Below are positions 45,437 to 54,286 of a DNA stretch of 64,000 bases, piece after piece. The DNA comes from Clostridia bacterium (GTDB lineage Bacteria > Bacillota > Clostridia > Lachnospirales > Lachnospiraceae). The notes beneath the pieces were generated by a model, which was given only the letters and a program-made list of their open reading frames with translations, did not search any database and was not told where the DNA came from. The stretch covers positions 85,819 through 149,818 of the forward strand of contig CAJTHL010000014.1 of NCBI GenBank assembly GCA_910576205.1. The letters are read 5' to 3'. Both the position numbers and the translations under genes were made by a program. How positions within the stretch are numbered: the first letter of the stretch is position 1; each line of letters begins with the position of its first letter.

Positions 45437-46561
45437 ATGTTTAAACGCTATGAGCTTCGGGATTTCAGATTCAGACTGCTGCTTTATGTGTATACCCTTA
45501 CGGTCCTGGGAATCCTGCTGATCGGAAGCGCGGACAAGTCCTACCAGAATAAGCAGGTGGTGGGAATGGCGCTGGGGAGTTTTGTCATGCTGGTGATCGC
45601 ATGCCTGGACTACACCTGGATTTTGAAATTCTACTGGCTGATTTATATAGGGAATCTGGTGCTTCTTTTGCTGGTAAAGATACCCTTTACCAGTATTTCG
45701 ATTCTCGGAAAGAACGTAAAGGGAGCCACCAGGTGGATGGAATTCCAGGGGTTCAGGTTCCAGCCATCGGAGCTGGCGAAGCTGCTTCTGATCCTGTTTC
45801 TGGCAAAGTTTTTTGAGAAATTCCAGGAGCAGCTCAATACCTGGAAAATACTGGGGTTGACGGCTGTTCTTGTGGGGATTCCCCTGCTTTTTATCAAGGA
45901 GCAGCCGGATCTCTCCACTACCATATCCGTGGCGATTATCTGTCTGATCGTCCTGTATGTGGCAGGGCTTAGCTATAAGATTATTGGCGCTGTACTGGCC
46001 CTGGCGGTGCCTTCAGTAATTATTTTTCTGGGGATTATCTTCCAGCCAGATCAAAAGCTTCTGGATGAATACCAGATGCGCCGGATTATGGCCTGGCTGA
46101 ATCCCACCCAGTATGCCGATGACGCTTATCAGCAGCAGAATTCCATTATGGCGTTTGCCTCCGGCCAGCTGACAGGCAAGGGGCTCAACAACAATCTGGT
46201 GTCCTCTGTAAAGAACGGCAGCTTCATTGCGGAACCCCAGACGGATTTTATCTTCGCTATCGCCGGTGAGGAACTGGGTTTTGTAGGATGTGCAATTATT
46301 GTTTTACTATTGGCGTTAATTGTGATAGAATGTATATGGATAGGCAGAAGATCAAGGGAATTTTCGGGAACGCTGATCTGCTGTGGCGTAGCTGGCTATA
46401 TTGGCTTTCAGACCTTTGTCAATATCAGCGTGGTCACAGGGTTGCTGCCTAATACGGGAATCCCTTTACCGTTTGTCAGCTATGGATTGACTTCTCTGGT
46501 AACACTTTTTATGTCTGTGGGGTTTGTGCTGAACGTGGGACTTCAGCCAAAAAAATATTAG
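45437..46561 (+). CDS. rodA: SEDS peptidoglycan glycosyltransferase RodA
   Basis: 374 aa with about ten membrane helices. SEDS signatures: RWMEFQGFRFQPSELAKLLL, KEQPDLSTTI with the catalytic Asp region, and LLPNTGIPLPFVSYGLTSLV. Partner of the PBP2 encoded upstream in wall elongation. Confidence 0.94.
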   Translation: MFKRYELRDFRFRLLLYVYTLTVLGILLIGSADKSYQNKQVVGMALGSFVMLVIACLDYTWILKFYWLIYIGNLVLLLLVKIPFTSISILGKNVKGATRWMEFQGFRFQPSELAKLLLILFLAKFFEKFQEQLNTWKILGLTAVLVGIPLLFIKEQPDLSTTISVAIICLIVLYVAGLSYKIIGAVLALAVPSVIIFLGIIFQPDQKLLDEYQMRRIMAWLNPTQYADDAYQQQNSIMAFASGQLTGKGLNNNLVSSVKNGSFIAEPQTDFIFAIAGEELGFVGCAIIVLLLALIVIECIWIGRRSREFSGTLICCGVAGYIGFQTFVNISVVTGLLPNTGIPLPFVSYGLTSLVTLFMSVGFVLNVGLQPKKY

Positions 46562-46579
46562 TATGGGGGTAAAGAGAAT

Positions 46580-46975
46580 ATGAACGTAGGATTAATGGCG
46601 CATGACGCAAAGAAGAAGCTGATGCAGAATTTCTGCATTGCTTACAGAGGAATTTTATGTAAGCATCAGTTGTTTGCCACCGGTACAACCGGACGCCTGG
46701 TGGAGGAAGTGGCAAACTTAAATGTACACAAATATCTTGCCGGTCATCTGGGGGGAGAACAGCAGATGGCGGCGCAGATCGAACACAACCAGCTGGACCT
46801 TATGATTTTCCTTAGGGACCCTATTCAGCCAAAGACCCATGAGCCCAATGTGAACGACATTGTGCGGCTCTGTGATATGTATGACATTCCCATGGCCACT
46901 AACCTGGCAACTGCGGAACTTCTTATCAAAGCGCTGGACAGAGGCGATCTGGAATGGCGGGAGATGTACAAGTAG
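46580..46975 (+). CDS. mgsA: Methylglyoxal synthase-like protein
   Basis: 131 aa. Methylglyoxal synthase converts dihydroxyacetone phosphate to methylglyoxal and phosphate. The fold is clear: AHDAKKKLMQNF, the phosphate-binding ATGTTGRL, FLRDPIQPKTHEPN and MATNLATAELL. Two catalytic-site residues of the well-studied E. coli enzyme differ: the catalytic-base Asp (D71 in GGDQQ) is Glu (GGEQQ), and D101 is Asn (HEPN). The SGP before it is AGH. This variant may have altered or no MGS activity. It follows rodA by 18 bp and is co-transcribed with the shape genes. Confidence 0.8.
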   Translation: MNVGLMAHDAKKKLMQNFCIAYRGILCKHQLFATGTTGRLVEEVANLNVHKYLAGHLGGEQQMAAQIEHNQLDLMIFLRDPIQPKTHEPNVNDIVRLCDMYDIPMATNLATAELLIKALDRGDLEWREMYK

Positions 46976-47006
46976 GTAAAAAAGCCCTAAACAGAGGAAA
47001 TACAGG

Positions 47007-47035
47007 TTGTATTTTTCGTGAAAATATACTATAAT
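47007..47035 (+). promoter_or_regulatory. Promoter upstream of the P-loop protein gene
   Basis: TTGTAT (47007-47012), 17-bp spacer, TATAAT (47030-47035), about 70 bp before ATG 47104. Confidence 0.7.
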
Positions 47036-47103
47036 AAGTTTCATAAAGAGTTGGCATAAGCAAGGGCCAATGAATCATATGGAAACCCAAGGAGGACAAG
47101 ACG

Positions 47104-47523
47104 ATGATACAGTTAATTGTGGGAAATAAGGGAAAAGGAAAGACAAAGCACCTCTTGGAGAGAGCCAATAGCCAGATTAAGACGGCATCTGGAAACATTG
47201 TTTATCTGGACAAGAATACAAAGCACATGCATGAGCTGGACAACAAGGTACGCTTAATCAATGTAAGGGAGTATCCACTCCAGAACTGTGCAGAGTTTAT
47301 CGGCTTCCTGTGCGGCATCATTTCACAGGATTACGACCTGGAACAGATGTATCTGGACAGTTTTGAGGAGCTTGCGAATCTGGAAGGAAAGGATCTTGAG
47401 GAGCCTTTAAAGGAGCTGGATAAGATCAGCGAGCAGTTCAAGGTGGCACTGGTTATCAGTCTTTCCGGCAGTGAGGAAGAGCTTCCAGAGTTTGTAAAAT
47501 CAAAAGTGATTGTTTCCTGCTAG
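47104..47523 (+). CDS. Conserved P-loop protein, function unknown
   Basis: 139 aa. The N-terminus has a Walker-A-like loop (IVGNKGKGKTKHLL, about residues 5-18), but no clear Walker B. The rest is charged and helical, ending KSKVIVSC. Shine-Dalgarno AGGAGG. Similar short proteins occur at this place in other Lachnospiraceae. A nucleotide-binding role is plausible; nothing more can be said. Confidence 0.7.
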   Translation: MIQLIVGNKGKGKTKHLLERANSQIKTASGNIVYLDKNTKHMHELDNKVRLINVREYPLQNCAEFIGFLCGIISQDYDLEQMYLDSFEELANLEGKDLEEPLKELDKISEQFKVALVISLSGSEEELPEFVKSKVIVSC

Positions 47524-47622
47524 TACATAAAGAGGATGCTCTGAATAGAGCGTCCTCTCCTTTTAAAATGGCGGGAAATTGAGGTTGTGGGATATCCGGA
47601 CAGGGAGGCAGGGTAAAGAGGC

Positions 47623-49083
47623 ATGGCAGGAAAAAAATACAGAAAGCAGAAGAAGGTAATCCGATACAGGCGCCCCATCAATATTGGCGTTGTGTTTTTT
47701 GGGTTCGTGGCGATCTATCTGATGATCTGTGTCTACCTGTTTCTGACCTCCAGCCATATTTCCGGGTATGAGGTGCTGGCAGGAAGCCTGACCTCGGACG
47801 ATCATTACACAGGGGTGGCCCTTCGGAAGGAATCGGTATTCAACTCAGAGAGAACAGGTTATGTAAACTATTACGCCAGAGAAGGGGAGAAGGTATCGCC
47901 TGCCAGCACGGTGTATACGGTGGATGAGAACGGGGAGATCTCGGAGCTTTTGCAGGAGAGTGCGGAGGGCGTGAACTTAAGTGAGGCCAACTACGCGGCC
48001 CTGCGGAGCCAGACGGCATCCTACACCGCAGAAATGTCGGATATGGATTTTGCCGGATTATATGCGTTTAAGTATGAGATTAATGCCTCTATACTGGACA
48101 TGATTAACCAGGAGATGGCGGAGCAGCTGGATGAGGCATCTTCTGAGAGGGGAGGGGTGTTCTACAAGTTTCAAGCAGGCGGAAACGGCATTGTGGAATA
48201 CTATGTGGACGGTATGGAGGAGGCCGCCCTGGAGAATCTGAGCAGCGAGTGGTTTGACAAGGAGAAATACGAGAAGAAAAGCCTGCGGACAGACGGGCTG
48301 GTCAGTAGCGGGGACCCGGTCTACAAGCTGATTACCGATGAGAAATGGCAGCTGGTTTTTCCTCTGAAGGAGGATATGGAGGCTTATCTCAAAGAAAAGA
48401 TCGAGAATAATGTGAAGGTAAAGGACAATGGGGAGACTGTCCAGCTTACTACTTACATAGAGATAAAATTTGAAAAGGATCAGGAGAGCGTCTGGCCCTC
48501 CGTGACCCTGGAATACAGGGAGGGACAAGCCTACGGCGTACTTCAGTTTGTCAACTCCATGGTGCGGTACGCGGGAGAGAGGTTCCTGGATTTTGAGATC
48601 CTCCGGGAGGAGACCGCAGGCCTTAAGATTCCCACCACTACCGTGACAGAGAAGGATTTCTTTGTGATTCCCATTGCGTATCTGGCAAAGTCCGGGGACG
48701 ATAGCGGTGTCATGAAGCAGGTGGTTGATGAAAATGGTCAGAGCAGCGTGGTATTTACCCCCATGACGATTTATTACCAGGACGAGGAGAAGTTTTATGT
48801 GGATCCCAAAGAGGAGGATTTTGCCACGTCAAAGCTCAAGCTGGAGGCAGGGAATACACTGACGGCTACGGAGTCCAGCGAGATTTTTCAGGCGGGGGAA
48901 AAGGAAAGCATGAAGGGAGCCTATAATATTAACAAAGGCTATACGATTTTCCGGCGGGTAGAGATTCTCCAGGAAAATGAGGAGTACTGTATTGTAAAAG
49001 AAGGGACGGCCTACGGTCTCTCCGTGTACGATCATGTGGTGCTGGACGCGGAGACGGTGGAGGAAGCCCAGGTAATTTATTAA
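47623..49083 (+). CDS. HlyD-type membrane-anchored adaptor-like protein
   Basis: 486 aa. A basic N-terminus (KKYRKQKKVIRYRR), one membrane helix (about 22-44), then an extracytoplasmic region with a lipoyl/barrel-sandwich pattern (TGVALRKESVFNSERTGYVN, GEKVSPASTVYTVDENG) as in HlyD/RND adaptors. No transporter gene is adjacent. Its place just before yggS-sepF is conserved in related genomes in my recollection, which hints at an envelope or division role. Confidence 0.72.
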   Translation: MAGKKYRKQKKVIRYRRPINIGVVFFGFVAIYLMICVYLFLTSSHISGYEVLAGSLTSDDHYTGVALRKESVFNSERTGYVNYYAREGEKVSPASTVYTVDENGEISELLQESAEGVNLSEANYAALRSQTASYTAEMSDMDFAGLYAFKYEINASILDMINQEMAEQLDEASSERGGVFYKFQAGGNGIVEYYVDGMEEAALENLSSEWFDKEKYEKKSLRTDGLVSSGDPVYKLITDEKWQLVFPLKEDMEAYLKEKIENNVKVKDNGETVQLTTYIEIKFEKDQESVWPSVTLEYREGQAYGVLQFVNSMVRYAGERFLDFEILREETAGLKIPTTTVTEKDFFVIPIAYLAKSGDDSGVMKQVVDENGQSSVVFTPMTIYYQDEEKFYVDPKEEDFATSKLKLEAGNTLTATESSEIFQAGEKESMKGAYNINKGYTIFRRVEILQENEEYCIVKEGTAYGLSVYDHVVLDAETVEEAQVIY

Positions 49084-49102
49084 GTGAGGAGAGCGTGGAA
49101 AA

Positions 49103-49783
49103 ATGGTAGTGGAAAATTTAAGAGAAGTGGAGAAAAGGGTCTGTGAGGCCTGCAGACGGGCAGGGAGAGACAGGGACGAGGTGACGCTGATTGCGGTCAG
49201 CAAGACAAAGCCGGCGTCCATGATAGAGGAGCTTTTTGCCATTGGGACAAGGGATTTTGGGGAGAATAAGGTGCAGGAGCTCTGTGGGAAATATGAGGCG
49301 CTGCCAAAGGATATCCGCTGGCATCTTATCGGGCATCTACAGAGAAACAAGGTAAAGGCTGTAGTGGACAAGGCCTGTCTGATACACTCGGTGGACTCCC
49401 TTCGTCTGGCGGAAGCGATCAGCCAGGAGGCGCAGAGACAAGGGCGCATGGTTCCGGTTCTTATTGAGGTGAATGTGGCTGGAGAGGAGTCTAAATTTGG
49501 CGTAAGCCCGGAGGAAACGGAAAATCTTGTGAGGGAGGCGGCGAAGCTTCCTGGCATTCAGGTGCAGGGTCTTATGACGATTGCCCCTTTTGTGGAGAAT
49601 CCGGAGGAAAATCGCGCCGTATTTTCCAATTTGAAGAAATTATATGTTGACATAAAGACAAAAAACATTGATAATGTAGCTATGAATGTGCTTTCGATGG
49701 GGATGACCAATGATTACGAAGTGGCCATTGAGGAAGGAGCTACCATGATCCGGGTAGGAACCGGAATTTTTGGCGTGAGATAG
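49103..49783 (+). CDS. yggS: PLP homeostasis protein YggS (PLPBP family)
   Basis: 226 aa, a single alanine-racemase-like barrel. The PLP lysine is in LIAVSKTKPAS; FGENKVQEL, WHLIGHLQRNKVK, and MGMTNDYEVAIEEGATMIRVG are typical. It buffers PLP and affects amino acid pools and has no known enzyme activity. It forms a conserved group with sepF and ylmH. Confidence 0.95.
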   Translation: MVVENLREVEKRVCEACRRAGRDRDEVTLIAVSKTKPASMIEELFAIGTRDFGENKVQELCGKYEALPKDIRWHLIGHLQRNKVKAVVDKACLIHSVDSLRLAEAISQEAQRQGRMVPVLIEVNVAGEESKFGVSPEETENLVREAAKLPGIQVQGLMTIAPFVENPEENRAVFSNLKKLYVDIKTKNIDNVAMNVLSMGMTNDYEVAIEEGATMIRVGTGIFGVR

Positions 49784-49814
49784 GAAGTATGGATAGAGAT
49801 AGGAGATAAATAGT

Positions 49815-50348
49815 ATGGGAGTAATTGACAAATTCCTGGATGTCATGAAATTAGGCGACGATTACGAAGACGATTATGATGACGACTATGATGATTACGA
49901 TGACGATTACGAGGATGAAAAACCAGAGAAGAAAGGGCTTTTTAAGCGGAAACGTGACGACAGCTATGAGGACGACTACGACGATGAGCCCGTAAAGAGC
50001 AAATCTTCCAAGGTAACTCCCATGCGGTCTCCAAGAAAAAGCGGCAGTATGGAGGTGTGCGTGATTAAGCCCATCACCTTTGAGGATTCCAGGGAGATTA
50101 CGGAGACGCTGCTCAGCAACCGGACAGTGGTCTTGAATTTTGAGGGCCTGGATGTGGAGGTGGCACAGCGGATTATTGACTTTATTTCCGGTTCCTGCTA
50201 TGCCATCGACGGGAATCTGCAGAAGGTTTCCAATTATATTTTTCTGGTGACGCCGAAGAACGTGGATATATCCGGGGATCTTCAGGATATTTTAAGCGGT
50301 TCCATTGATATCCCCACCACCTATTCCGGCTATAATGGAGTGATATGA
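49815..50348 (+). CDS. sepF: Cell division protein SepF
   Basis: 177 aa. The N-terminal amphipathic membrane anchor is MGVIDKFLDVMKL, followed by a very acidic Asp/Tyr linker (about 14-60). The C-terminal domain (about 78-177) contains VLNFEGLDVEVAQRIIDFIS and polymerises and binds FtsZ. Its stop overlaps ylmH (ATGA). Confidence 0.95.
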   Translation: MGVIDKFLDVMKLGDDYEDDYDDDYDDYDDDYEDEKPEKKGLFKRKRDDSYEDDYDDEPVKSKSSKVTPMRSPRKSGSMEVCVIKPITFEDSREITETLLSNRTVVLNFEGLDVEVAQRIIDFISGSCYAIDGNLQKVSNYIFLVTPKNVDISGDLQDILSGSIDIPTTYSGYNGVI

Positions 50349-51106
50349 CAAAGGAAGAACTGCAGATAAAGAAGCGGCTCACAGATCTGGCTGAGGCCGC
50401 TTACCGCAAAGGGGTTGCCCGGTATTCGGATTTTCTCAATCTGAATGAGAGAAGCGTTTTCGAGGCGGTAAAGGGGGAGCTCTCTTTTGTGCGGTGGGAG
50501 TGTTCCGGTGGATATAAGCAAGCGGAGCGTCAGATGGTAGCATTCCTTCCTGATGCTCCTGTCTTTTTTGATAATTTTACGTTCCCTTTTGTCTGTGTGG
50601 AGATCCGCCCGCTGCACACAAAATTTTCTGAAGCCTGCAGCCACCGGGATTACCTGGGGGCTGTTTTGAATACGGGAATTGACAGAAGCAGGCTGGGAGA
50701 TATTCTGGTGGAGGAGCAGGGGGCCTATCTCTTTGTGGAGGAAAAACTGAAGGATTTTCTCTGCCAGGAGCTTACCCAGGTGCGCCACACCCCGGTGTCC
50801 CTGAAAGTGGCGGAGGAGTTTCCGGAGGATTATGAGCCCGGATACAAGGAGATCAGGGGAACGGTGGCTTCTGTGCGCCTGGACAGTCTGCTGTCCCTGG
50901 CCTTTGGCAGCTCCAGAAACAGCCTTACCGGGCTGATTGAAGGAGGAAAGGTTTTTGTAAATGGGAAACTGGTCACATCCAACGGGTACAACCCCAGGGA
51001 AGGGGATCAGATATCCGTGCGGGGTATGGGTCGGTTTGCCTATGTGTCCGCCGGGGGACAGTCAAAAAAGGGAAGAAATTATGTGACGGTGAAGAGGTAC
51101 GTGTGA
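50345..51106 (+). CDS. ylmH: YlmH-type S4-domain RNA-binding protein
   Basis: 253 aa. An N-terminal region including the YlmH-specific VARYSDFLNLNERSVFE and a C-terminal S4 domain (about 180-240, SVRLDSLLSLAFGSSRNSLT). Members are implicated in ribosome-associated quality control. The expected next gene of this cluster (divIVA) is absent; a repeat and aroB follow instead. Confidence 0.92.
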   Translation: MTKEELQIKKRLTDLAEAAYRKGVARYSDFLNLNERSVFEAVKGELSFVRWECSGGYKQAERQMVAFLPDAPVFFDNFTFPFVCVEIRPLHTKFSEACSHRDYLGAVLNTGIDRSRLGDILVEEQGAYLFVEEKLKDFLCQELTQVRHTPVSLKVAEEFPEDYEPGYKEIRGTVASVRLDSLLSLAFGSSRNSLTGLIEGGKVFVNGKLVTSNGYNPREGDQISVRGMGRFAYVSAGGQSKKGRNYVTVKRYV

Positions 51107-51250
51107 AGTCGAGCAGCGACTTAAAAAGCGAAGTCGTAAAGGCGCACGGGAAGAACTTTCATGAGTATGCGAATGAAAGTTTTTCCCAGTACCTGTGCGC
51201 TGAAGGGACTTCGCGCTTTAGAGCCGTCGCGCAGCGACTTGAAACAGGAG
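51107..51250. repeat. About 140-bp imperfect palindromic repeat between ylmH and aroB
   Basis: The left arm (from 51108) and the right arm (to about 51241) are near-complements: both ends read AAGTCG...CGACTT, CGCAC pairs with GTGCG, and GAACTTTCAT (51152-51161) nearly mirrors ATGAAAGTTT. Shorter dyads are nested in each arm (AAGTCGAGCAGCGACTT). The whole could fold into a long cruciform or RNA hairpin. From memory, translated versions of it (NESFSQYLCAEGTSRF) occur as false N-termini in many Lachnospiraceae genes, which suggests a dispersed REP/MITE-like family. One copy is seen here. Confidence 0.75.
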
Positions 51251-51256
51251 GAAATT

Positions 51257-52372
51257 ATGGGGGAACAAAGAAACGCTGTGCTGGAGGTTCAGAGGGAGGG
51301 CGCTTTCTGCTATGCTATCCATATAAGGGACAGCTTTGACGCGCTTGTCCGGAAAGGCGTGGGAGAAGAGCTCCTTCGGGGAAGGCGGGCCTGTATTGTC
51401 ACGGACATCGCCGTGGGGTCTCTTTACGGGGCCAGGGTAAAAAAAGAGCTTTCCGGGGTCTGCGCCAAGGTAACAATGTTCTCGTTTCCCCAGGGGGAGG
51501 CCAGCAAAACCCTGGATGTGGTTCGCGGACTTTACGAACATCTGATTCTGGAGCAGTTTGACAGGCGGGACGTCCTGGTGGCTCTGGGCGGAGGCGTTGT
51601 GGGAGATCTCACGGGCTTTACTGCTGCCACCTACCTCAGAGGCATTGATTTTATCCAGATACCTACAACCCTTCTTGCCCAGGTGGATTCCAGCATCGGC
51701 GGGAAGACAGGCGTAGATTTTGACGCCTATAAGAACATGGTGGGAGCATTTCATATGCCCCGTCTGGTCTATATGAATCTGACCGTTCTGGGCAGTCTGC
51801 CGGAGCGCCAGTTTCTGGCAGGTATGGCGGAGATTATCAAGCATGGCCTTATCAAGGATCTTTCTTATTATAAATGGCTGGAAGAGCACAGGGAGAAGAT
51901 CCGTAGCCGGGAATACCAGACGCTTCTGCCTATGATTGAACAAAGCTGCCAGATCAAGGGCGGCGTAGTGGAGCGGGATCCCACAGAGAAGGGGGAACGC
52001 GCCCTCTTGAATTTCGGACATACGGTGGGGCATGCAGTGGAAAAACTAAAGGATTTCGGGCTTCTTCACGGGGAATGCGTGGCCATCGGCTCTGTGGCCG
52101 CGGCGTATCTTTCCTGGAAACGGGGATATCTTAAGAAAGAGGAATATCTGGGAATCAGAGATACCTTTGCTGGCTTCGGGCTTCCAGTGCAGGTGAGGGG
52201 ACTTAAGTGCCAGGATATTCTGGAGGCTACCAGAAAAGATAAGAAGATGGAAGCCGGAAAAATTAAATTTGTGCTGCTTAAACGCATGGGCGAGGCCTTT
52301 GTGACAAAAGACATTACAGACGGGGAACTTCTTGAGGCCATTGGCAGCGTAGAGGAAACGTTCTATGAATAA
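51257..52372 (+). CDS. aroB: 3-dehydroquinate synthase
   Basis: 371 aa from ATG 51257 (Shine-Dalgarno CAGGAGGAAA); upstream in-frame codons belong to the palindromic repeat. Second step of the shikimate pathway, NAD- and metal-dependent. Motifs: LVALGGGVVGDLTGFTAATY, QIPTTLLAQVDSSIGGKTGV, EIIKHGLIKD, and metal ligands in LNFGHTVGHAVE and LLHGECVAIG. Overlaps lspA by 8 bp. Confidence 0.95.
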   Translation: MGEQRNAVLEVQREGAFCYAIHIRDSFDALVRKGVGEELLRGRRACIVTDIAVGSLYGARVKKELSGVCAKVTMFSFPQGEASKTLDVVRGLYEHLILEQFDRRDVLVALGGGVVGDLTGFTAATYLRGIDFIQIPTTLLAQVDSSIGGKTGVDFDAYKNMVGAFHMPRLVYMNLTVLGSLPERQFLAGMAEIIKHGLIKDLSYYKWLEEHREKIRSREYQTLLPMIEQSCQIKGGVVERDPTEKGERALLNFGHTVGHAVEKLKDFGLLHGECVAIGSVAAAYLSWKRGYLKKEEYLGIRDTFAGFGLPVQVRGLKCQDILEATRKDKKMEAGKIKFVLLKRMGEAFVTKDITDGELLEAIGSVEETFYE

Positions 52373-52892
52373 GAGAATGAGTTACAATATCTATGGTGTT
52401 ATCTGGGTGGCGGTGTTTATCTGGCTGGATCAGTGGACAAAAACGCTGGCCGTGAATAATCTGAAAAATCAAGAGTCTGTCTCCCTGATTCCCGGGGTGT
52501 TTCAGTTACACTATCTGGAAAACCGGGGGGCGGCCTTTGGCATTTTCCAGGGACAGAAATGGGCTTTTGTGGTTATGACGCTGCTGGTATTGGCAGTGAT
52601 CGCCTACCTGTACAACCGGATTCCACTGGGAAAGCGTTTCCACTGGATGCGGCTTATCGGGGTGGCCTTAAGCGCAGGGGCGGTTGGAAATCTTATCGAC
52701 CGGCTGGCCCGCAGCTATGTCATTGATTTTTTCTATATTGAACTGATTGATTTCCCTATTTTTAATGTGGCGGACTGCTATGTGACTTTCTCTGCCTTTT
52801 TATTGATTGTCCTGTTTTTGTTCTATTATAAGGAGGAGGAGCTGGAATTTATCTCCTTTTTCCGCAAAAAACAGGCGCCGGAGGATGTGTGA
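52365..52892 (+). CDS. lspA: Lipoprotein signal peptidase LspA
   Basis: 175 aa with four membrane helices. Catalytic Asp residues are in AVGNLIDRLARSYVIDF and FNVADCYVTFSAF; the Asn of YLENRGAAFG is also conserved. It cleaves prolipoproteins such as the two lipoproteins in this window (3197 and 27386). The stop overlaps the rluD start (TGATG). Confidence 0.96.
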   Translation: MNKRMSYNIYGVIWVAVFIWLDQWTKTLAVNNLKNQESVSLIPGVFQLHYLENRGAAFGIFQGQKWAFVVMTLLVLAVIAYLYNRIPLGKRFHWMRLIGVALSAGAVGNLIDRLARSYVIDFFYIELIDFPIFNVADCYVTFSAFLLIVLFLFYYKEEELEFISFFRKKQAPEDV

Positions 52893-53809
52893 TGGAATAT
52901 GGTCTGGCTGTGGAGGATATCTACGACGGATACCGGCTGGATAAGTACCTCTCGGAGGCTATTCCGGAGCTGAGCCGTTCCTATCTGCAAAGGGTCATAA
53001 AGGAAAGCGGCATTCTGGTGGACGGGAAGGCTGTCAAGGGAAGCTACAGAGTTTCCCAGGGAGAGGAGATTCATCTACGGGTGCCGGAGGCTGTGATTCC
53101 GGAGATTGCCCCGGAGGAGATGCCCCTGGAGATTCTTTATGAGGACGGAGACGTAATATTAATCAATAAGCCCAAAAACATGGTGGTACATCCCGCGGCC
53201 GGACATTACAGCGGGACCCTGGTAAACGGACTTCTCTATCACTGCCAGGGGAGTCTTTCCGGCATTAATGGGGTTTTGCGCCCGGGGATTGTGCACCGCA
53301 TTGACAAGGATACCACAGGGGTGCTGATTGTCTGCAAAAATGACCGGGCCCATAACTGCCTGGCAGAGCAGCTTCGGGAGCACAGTATTACCCGCCGGTA
53401 CCGGGCTGTTGTTTATGGAAACTTGAAGGAGGACGAGGGCACGGTAAACGCCCCCATTGGCCGTCATCCCACGGAGCGCAAGCGCATGGCGGTAGTCCGG
53501 GAGGGCGGAAAAGAAGCCGTGACCCATTACCGGGTGCTGGAGCGCTTCGGGAAATTCACCTATGTGGAATGTGTTCTGGAGACAGGCCGCACCCATCAGA
53601 TCCGTGTTCACATGGCCAGTATCGGTCATCCGCTTCTTGGGGACGAAGTATACGGCAAGGGAAAATCCCCCTTTCACCTGGAGGGACAGACCCTTCATGC
53701 TATTGTCTTAGGATTCCGGCATCCCTCCACCGGGGAATATATGGAGTTTGAGGCGCCGCTTCCGGCGTATTTTGAGCATCTGCTGGAGGCGCTGGGGGAG
53801 AAGCGATAG
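52892..53809 (+). CDS. rluD: RluD-type 23S rRNA pseudouridine synthase
   Basis: 305 aa from ATG 52892 (GTG 52889 is also possible). S4 domain (about 1-75) and catalytic domain with HRIDKDTTGVLIVCKND carrying the active-site Asp, then GRTHQIRVHMASIGHPLLGD. Modifies uridines in helix 69 or similar. Coupled with lspA, as in most Firmicutes. Confidence 0.95.
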   Translation: MEYGLAVEDIYDGYRLDKYLSEAIPELSRSYLQRVIKESGILVDGKAVKGSYRVSQGEEIHLRVPEAVIPEIAPEEMPLEILYEDGDVILINKPKNMVVHPAAGHYSGTLVNGLLYHCQGSLSGINGVLRPGIVHRIDKDTTGVLIVCKNDRAHNCLAEQLREHSITRRYRAVVYGNLKEDEGTVNAPIGRHPTERKRMAVVREGGKEAVTHYRVLERFGKFTYVECVLETGRTHQIRVHMASIGHPLLGDEVYGKGKSPFHLEGQTLHAIVLGFRHPSTGEYMEFEAPLPAYFEHLLEALGEKR

Positions 53810-53881
53810 AAAGAGAGTTATGGCAGAATGCAGCGTCAGCTTCCCGCTGGTATCTCCACAGGCGTCAAAACAGAGAAACCG

Positions 53882-53919
53882 GATATGAAAAATGGCACAG
53901 GGTTTAAACCTGTGCCATT
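53882..53919 (-). terminator. Terminator downstream of tRNA-Leu
   Basis: An 11-bp perfect stem, AATGGCACAGG (53891-53901) with CCTGTGCCATT (53909-53919), is followed on the minus strand by TTTTTCATATCC. It lies about 40 bp past the tRNA 3' end and could also slow transcripts from rluD. Confidence 0.65.
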
Positions 53920-53957
53920 GTCATTCACAATGTATCTTGTGACCTGTCTGATTTTAA

Positions 53958-54040
53958 TGCAGGAGATGGGACTTGAACCCACACATAGTCACCTACGTCA
54001 GATTTTGAGTCTGATGCGTCTGCCATTCCGCCACTCCTGC
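53958..54040 (-). tRNA. tRNA-Leu (anticodon CAA)
   Basis: 83 nt. The acceptor stem GCAGGAG pairs with CTCCTGC, followed by discriminator A. The anticodon stem-loop is TCAGA-CTCAAAA-TCTGA with anticodon CAA. The long variable arm GTAGGTGACTATG and the T-arm GTGGGTTCAAGTCCCAT are typical of class II tRNA-Leu. The 3' CCA is not encoded. Confidence 0.95.
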
Positions 54041-54061
54041 TTATCTTTACGGACGTGTTAT

Positions 54062-54090
54062 ATTTTAGCATAATTTCTGGCTGGGTGCAA
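54062..54090 (-). promoter_or_regulatory. tRNA-Leu promoter
   Basis: Minus strand TTGCAC (54085-54090), 17-bp spacer, TAAAAT (54062-54067), about 25 bp before the tRNA 5' end. Confidence 0.7.
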
Positions 54091-54190
54091 GGACTTTTTG
54101 CTTTGCCATTTAAAATTGATCAGAATATGCCTGTCGGACAAGGCGCCCAGCTATATGTGTAAATGCAGGCCGGAAAAGGCCTAAACAGGC

Positions 54191-54235
54191 CAAAATTAAA
54201 ACCGTATCCAACTGTGGGATACGGTTTATATTTTT
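54191..54235. terminator. Bidirectional terminator next to the invertible segment
   Basis: AAACCGTATCC (54199-54209) pairs exactly with GGATACGGTTT (54217-54227). On the plus strand ATATTTTT follows; on the minus strand TTAATTTTGG follows. It stands 8 bp outside the left inverted repeat, placed to stop transcripts leaving the segment leftward and so protect the tRNA region. Confidence 0.75.
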
Positions 54236-54242
54236 CCTGGAT

Positions 54243-54258
54243 TAGATGATTCTGCGAA
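54243..54258 (+). repeat. Left inverted repeat of the invertible segment
   Basis: TAGATGATTCTGCGAA, exact inverse of 55679-55694. With one mismatch the match extends outward to 19 bp (GAWTAGATG...). Confidence 0.85.
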
Positions 54259-54286
54259 AAAATCTTATAACAAAGATACCATGTTG

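Noticed and set aside
51103..51339. 78-aa frame over the repeat before aroB
   Set aside because: Translation of the palindromic repeat; it overlaps aroB in another frame.
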